In this document: positions 22,086 to 23,199 of the stretch, piece by piece
Position numbering within the stretch: the stretch's first letter is position 1
Layout of the letters: the number at the start of each line of letters is the position of its first letter
Source of the DNA: CAZGUX01 sp046160045
GTDB taxonomy: Bacteria; Acidobacteriota; Terriglobia; Bryobacterales; Bryobacteraceae
DNA length: 23,199 nucleotides
Assembly: GCA_046160045.1 (NCBI GenBank)
Contig: JBJXGR010000010.1
Coordinates: 1-23,199 of the forward strand
Reading direction: 5' to 3'
Made by a program: the position numbers and the translations under genes
Notes under the pieces: generated by a model
What the model saw: only the letters and a program-made list of their open reading frames with translations
What the model was told of the DNA's origin: nothing
Databases searched by the model: none

Positions 22086-23045
22086 ATGAACCGAAGAATC
22101 TTTGTGGGCGGCGCGGTGGCGGCGACGGGCGTGCGAGCAGTAGGACGCGCGGCGGCGAAGTCGGGAGACATCCCCAGGCGGGTCTTTGGCAGGACCGGGG
22201 TCTCGCTGACCGTGATCGGCCAGGCCGGCGGGCGATTCCCGCTGATCAACAGGGACGAAGCCCGTGCGGTGGTGCGGCGCGCGTACGATCTGGGTATTAA
22301 CTACTTCGACAATGCACACGCCTACTGGAATGGCCGGTCCGAGGAGGTGTATGGCGATGTGCTCCCGCCGTTCCGGAAGGACGTGTTCATTACGACCAAG
22401 TCGGCCGGCCGGACCCGCAAGGATGCCGAGGCACAACTTCACCTCTCCCTGAAGCGGTTGAAAACCGACTACGTCGACCTCTGGCAGATCCACGCGGTCA
22501 GCGAGATGTCGGATGTGGAGACGATCTTCGGGCCGGGCGGCGCGATCGAAGCGTTCGAGGCAGCCAAGAAAGCCGGCAAGTGCCGGTTCTTCGGCTTCAC
22601 GGGACACCGCGATCCGTATGTGCACCTGGAGATGCTGAAGCGCTACCAGGGCTACGACACCATCCTGATGCCGCTCCATGCCGCCGACCCGAGCTATCTG
22701 AGTTTCGAGCGCCTGGCATTACCGGTTGCGGTGGACCGCAAGCTGGGCATCCAGGGCATGAAGAACTTCGGCAATGCAAAGCTGCTGAGCGTGCTCAGTG
22801 CGAAGGAGTGCCTGAGCTATGTCCTGAGTCTTCCGGTTCACTGCACCACGATTGGCGCCACCACGATCGGCCAACTGGAAGACGATGTACGGATCGCGCA
22901 GAACTTCAAACCGTATACGCCCGAGGAGATGGACGAACTTCGCAAGCGGGCATCGTCGATGAAGGGGCCGATTACGGAGGACTGGAAACGCAACATCGAG
23001 GTGCGCGCCGACCTCGATACGCGGCCCCGGCACGTTGAGGCGTAG
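22086..23045 (+). CDS. Aldo/keto reductase family protein with Tat-type leader
   Basis: A 319-residue aldo/keto reductase, an NAD(P)H-dependent TIM-barrel oxidoreductase. The catalytic tetrad is visible as D75 and Y80 in YFDNAHAYW, K105 in ITTKSAG and H136 in LWQIHAV. Other family signs are RTGVSLTVIGQAGG near the N-terminus, SLKRLKTDYVDL, and GATTIGQLEDDVRIAQNF near the cofactor site. The leader MNRRIFVGGAVAATGVRAVG carries twin arginines before a moderately hydrophobic stretch, so Tat export with bound cofactor is possible; such predicted-exported reductases are frequent in Acidobacteria and Planctomycetes. The start is ATG 22086 with a strong Shine-Dalgarno. Substrate is unknown. A stem-loop follows the stop. 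Confidence 0.88.
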   Translation: MNRRIFVGGAVAATGVRAVGRAAAKSGDIPRRVFGRTGVSLTVIGQAGGRFPLINRDEARAVVRRAYDLGINYFDNAHAYWNGRSEEVYGDVLPPFRKDVFITTKSAGRTRKDAEAQLHLSLKRLKTDYVDLWQIHAVSEMSDVETIFGPGGAIEAFEAAKKAGKCRFFGFTGHRDPYVHLEMLKRYQGYDTILMPLHAADPSYLSFERLALPVAVDRKLGIQGMKNFGNAKLLSVLSAKECLSYVLSLPVHCTTIGATTIGQLEDDVRIAQNFKPYTPEEMDELRKRASSMKGPITEDWKRNIEVRADLDTRPRHVEA

Positions 23046-23078
23046 TCGTTTCTCGAGTTAGGAAAAATGGTACCGCAT

Positions 23079-23107
23079 GGATGGAAGGACGAATTGTCTT
23101 TCCATCC
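23079..23107 (+). terminator. Stem-loop downstream of the aldo/keto reductase
   Basis: GGATGGAAGGAC (23079-23090) pairs with GTCTTTCCATCC (23096-23107) around a GAATT loop: 12 pairs with one G-U. It lies 33 nt after the stop codon. No T run follows (TGAACAGCTT), so it may stabilise the 3' end or act with a factor rather than being a classical intrinsic terminator. The rest of 23046-23199 shows no gene. Confidence 0.45.
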
Positions 23108-23199
23108 TGAACAGCTTCACCCACCTCGGCAGTCCTGCTGTCTGTTAGACCGCCCGCCCCCCATTTGCGTCGACCCGCGTGATCTGAACGGCCGCTGCG

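Overview
The window is GC-rich, densely coding bacterial chromosome. Its gene content points to Acidobacteriota, most likely the Bryobacterales ('Candidatus Solibacter' type). This rests on the combination of DUF507, a DUF1080 secreted hydrolase, Tat-exported DapA-family and aldo/keto reductase proteins, a TonB receptor with an N-terminal carboxypeptidase-regulatory-like domain, and many single-gene units. It is recognition at family level, not a database match.

Layout. (1) Bases 1-1700 are accessory debris: the 5' part of what looks like a group II intron-associated small reading frame running off the left edge (minus strand), a frameshifted RHS/YD-repeat fragment, a cluster of three short palindrome-bearing repeats that replaces the end of the RHS reading frame, and a minus-strand gene for a small protein with a CxxCxH zinc-binding-like start. 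(2) Bases 1972-5435 carry a TolC-like outer-membrane protein, the tRNA methylthiotransferase MiaB, a DUF151 bifunctional nuclease and a small coupled unknown gene. (3) After a repeat-filled gap (5436-5681) comes an exopolysaccharide block (5682-11919): export porin with SLBB domains, Wzc-type co-polymerase/tyrosine kinase, GT4 glycosyltransferase and a WecA/TagO-type sugar-phosphate transferase with a long extra C-terminal domain. A secreted unknown protein follows. (4) On the minus strand lie DUF507 and a ribokinase-family kinase (14289-12758). (5) Diverging from them is a carbohydrate-related run (14313-21394): MFS sugar-acid-type transporter, DUF1080 protein, Tat-exported DapA-family protein, BNR/sialidase-like protein and a TonB-dependent receptor. 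(6) The right end holds a HEAT-repeat gene remnant and a small CPCC protein (minus), then an aldo/keto reductase with a Tat-type leader (plus).

The EPS genes form a partial Wzx/Wzy-type assembly line: lipid-linked sugar initiation, glycosyl transfer, chain-length control and export. No flippase or polymerase is in the window. The carbohydrate run could capture, cleave and import a glycan, but the substrate cannot be read from sequence.

The most interesting signals are: a recurring -10-like hexamer (TANNNT or close) placed only 6-7 nt before several start codons, suggesting leaderless transcripts; in-frame palindromic repeats at the RHS remnant; a GT4 enzyme whose EX7E motif reads EX7Q; the extra domain on the WecA homologue; and an exported DapA homologue lacking several canonical active-site residues. 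I did not find a convincing wholly new multi-gene system.
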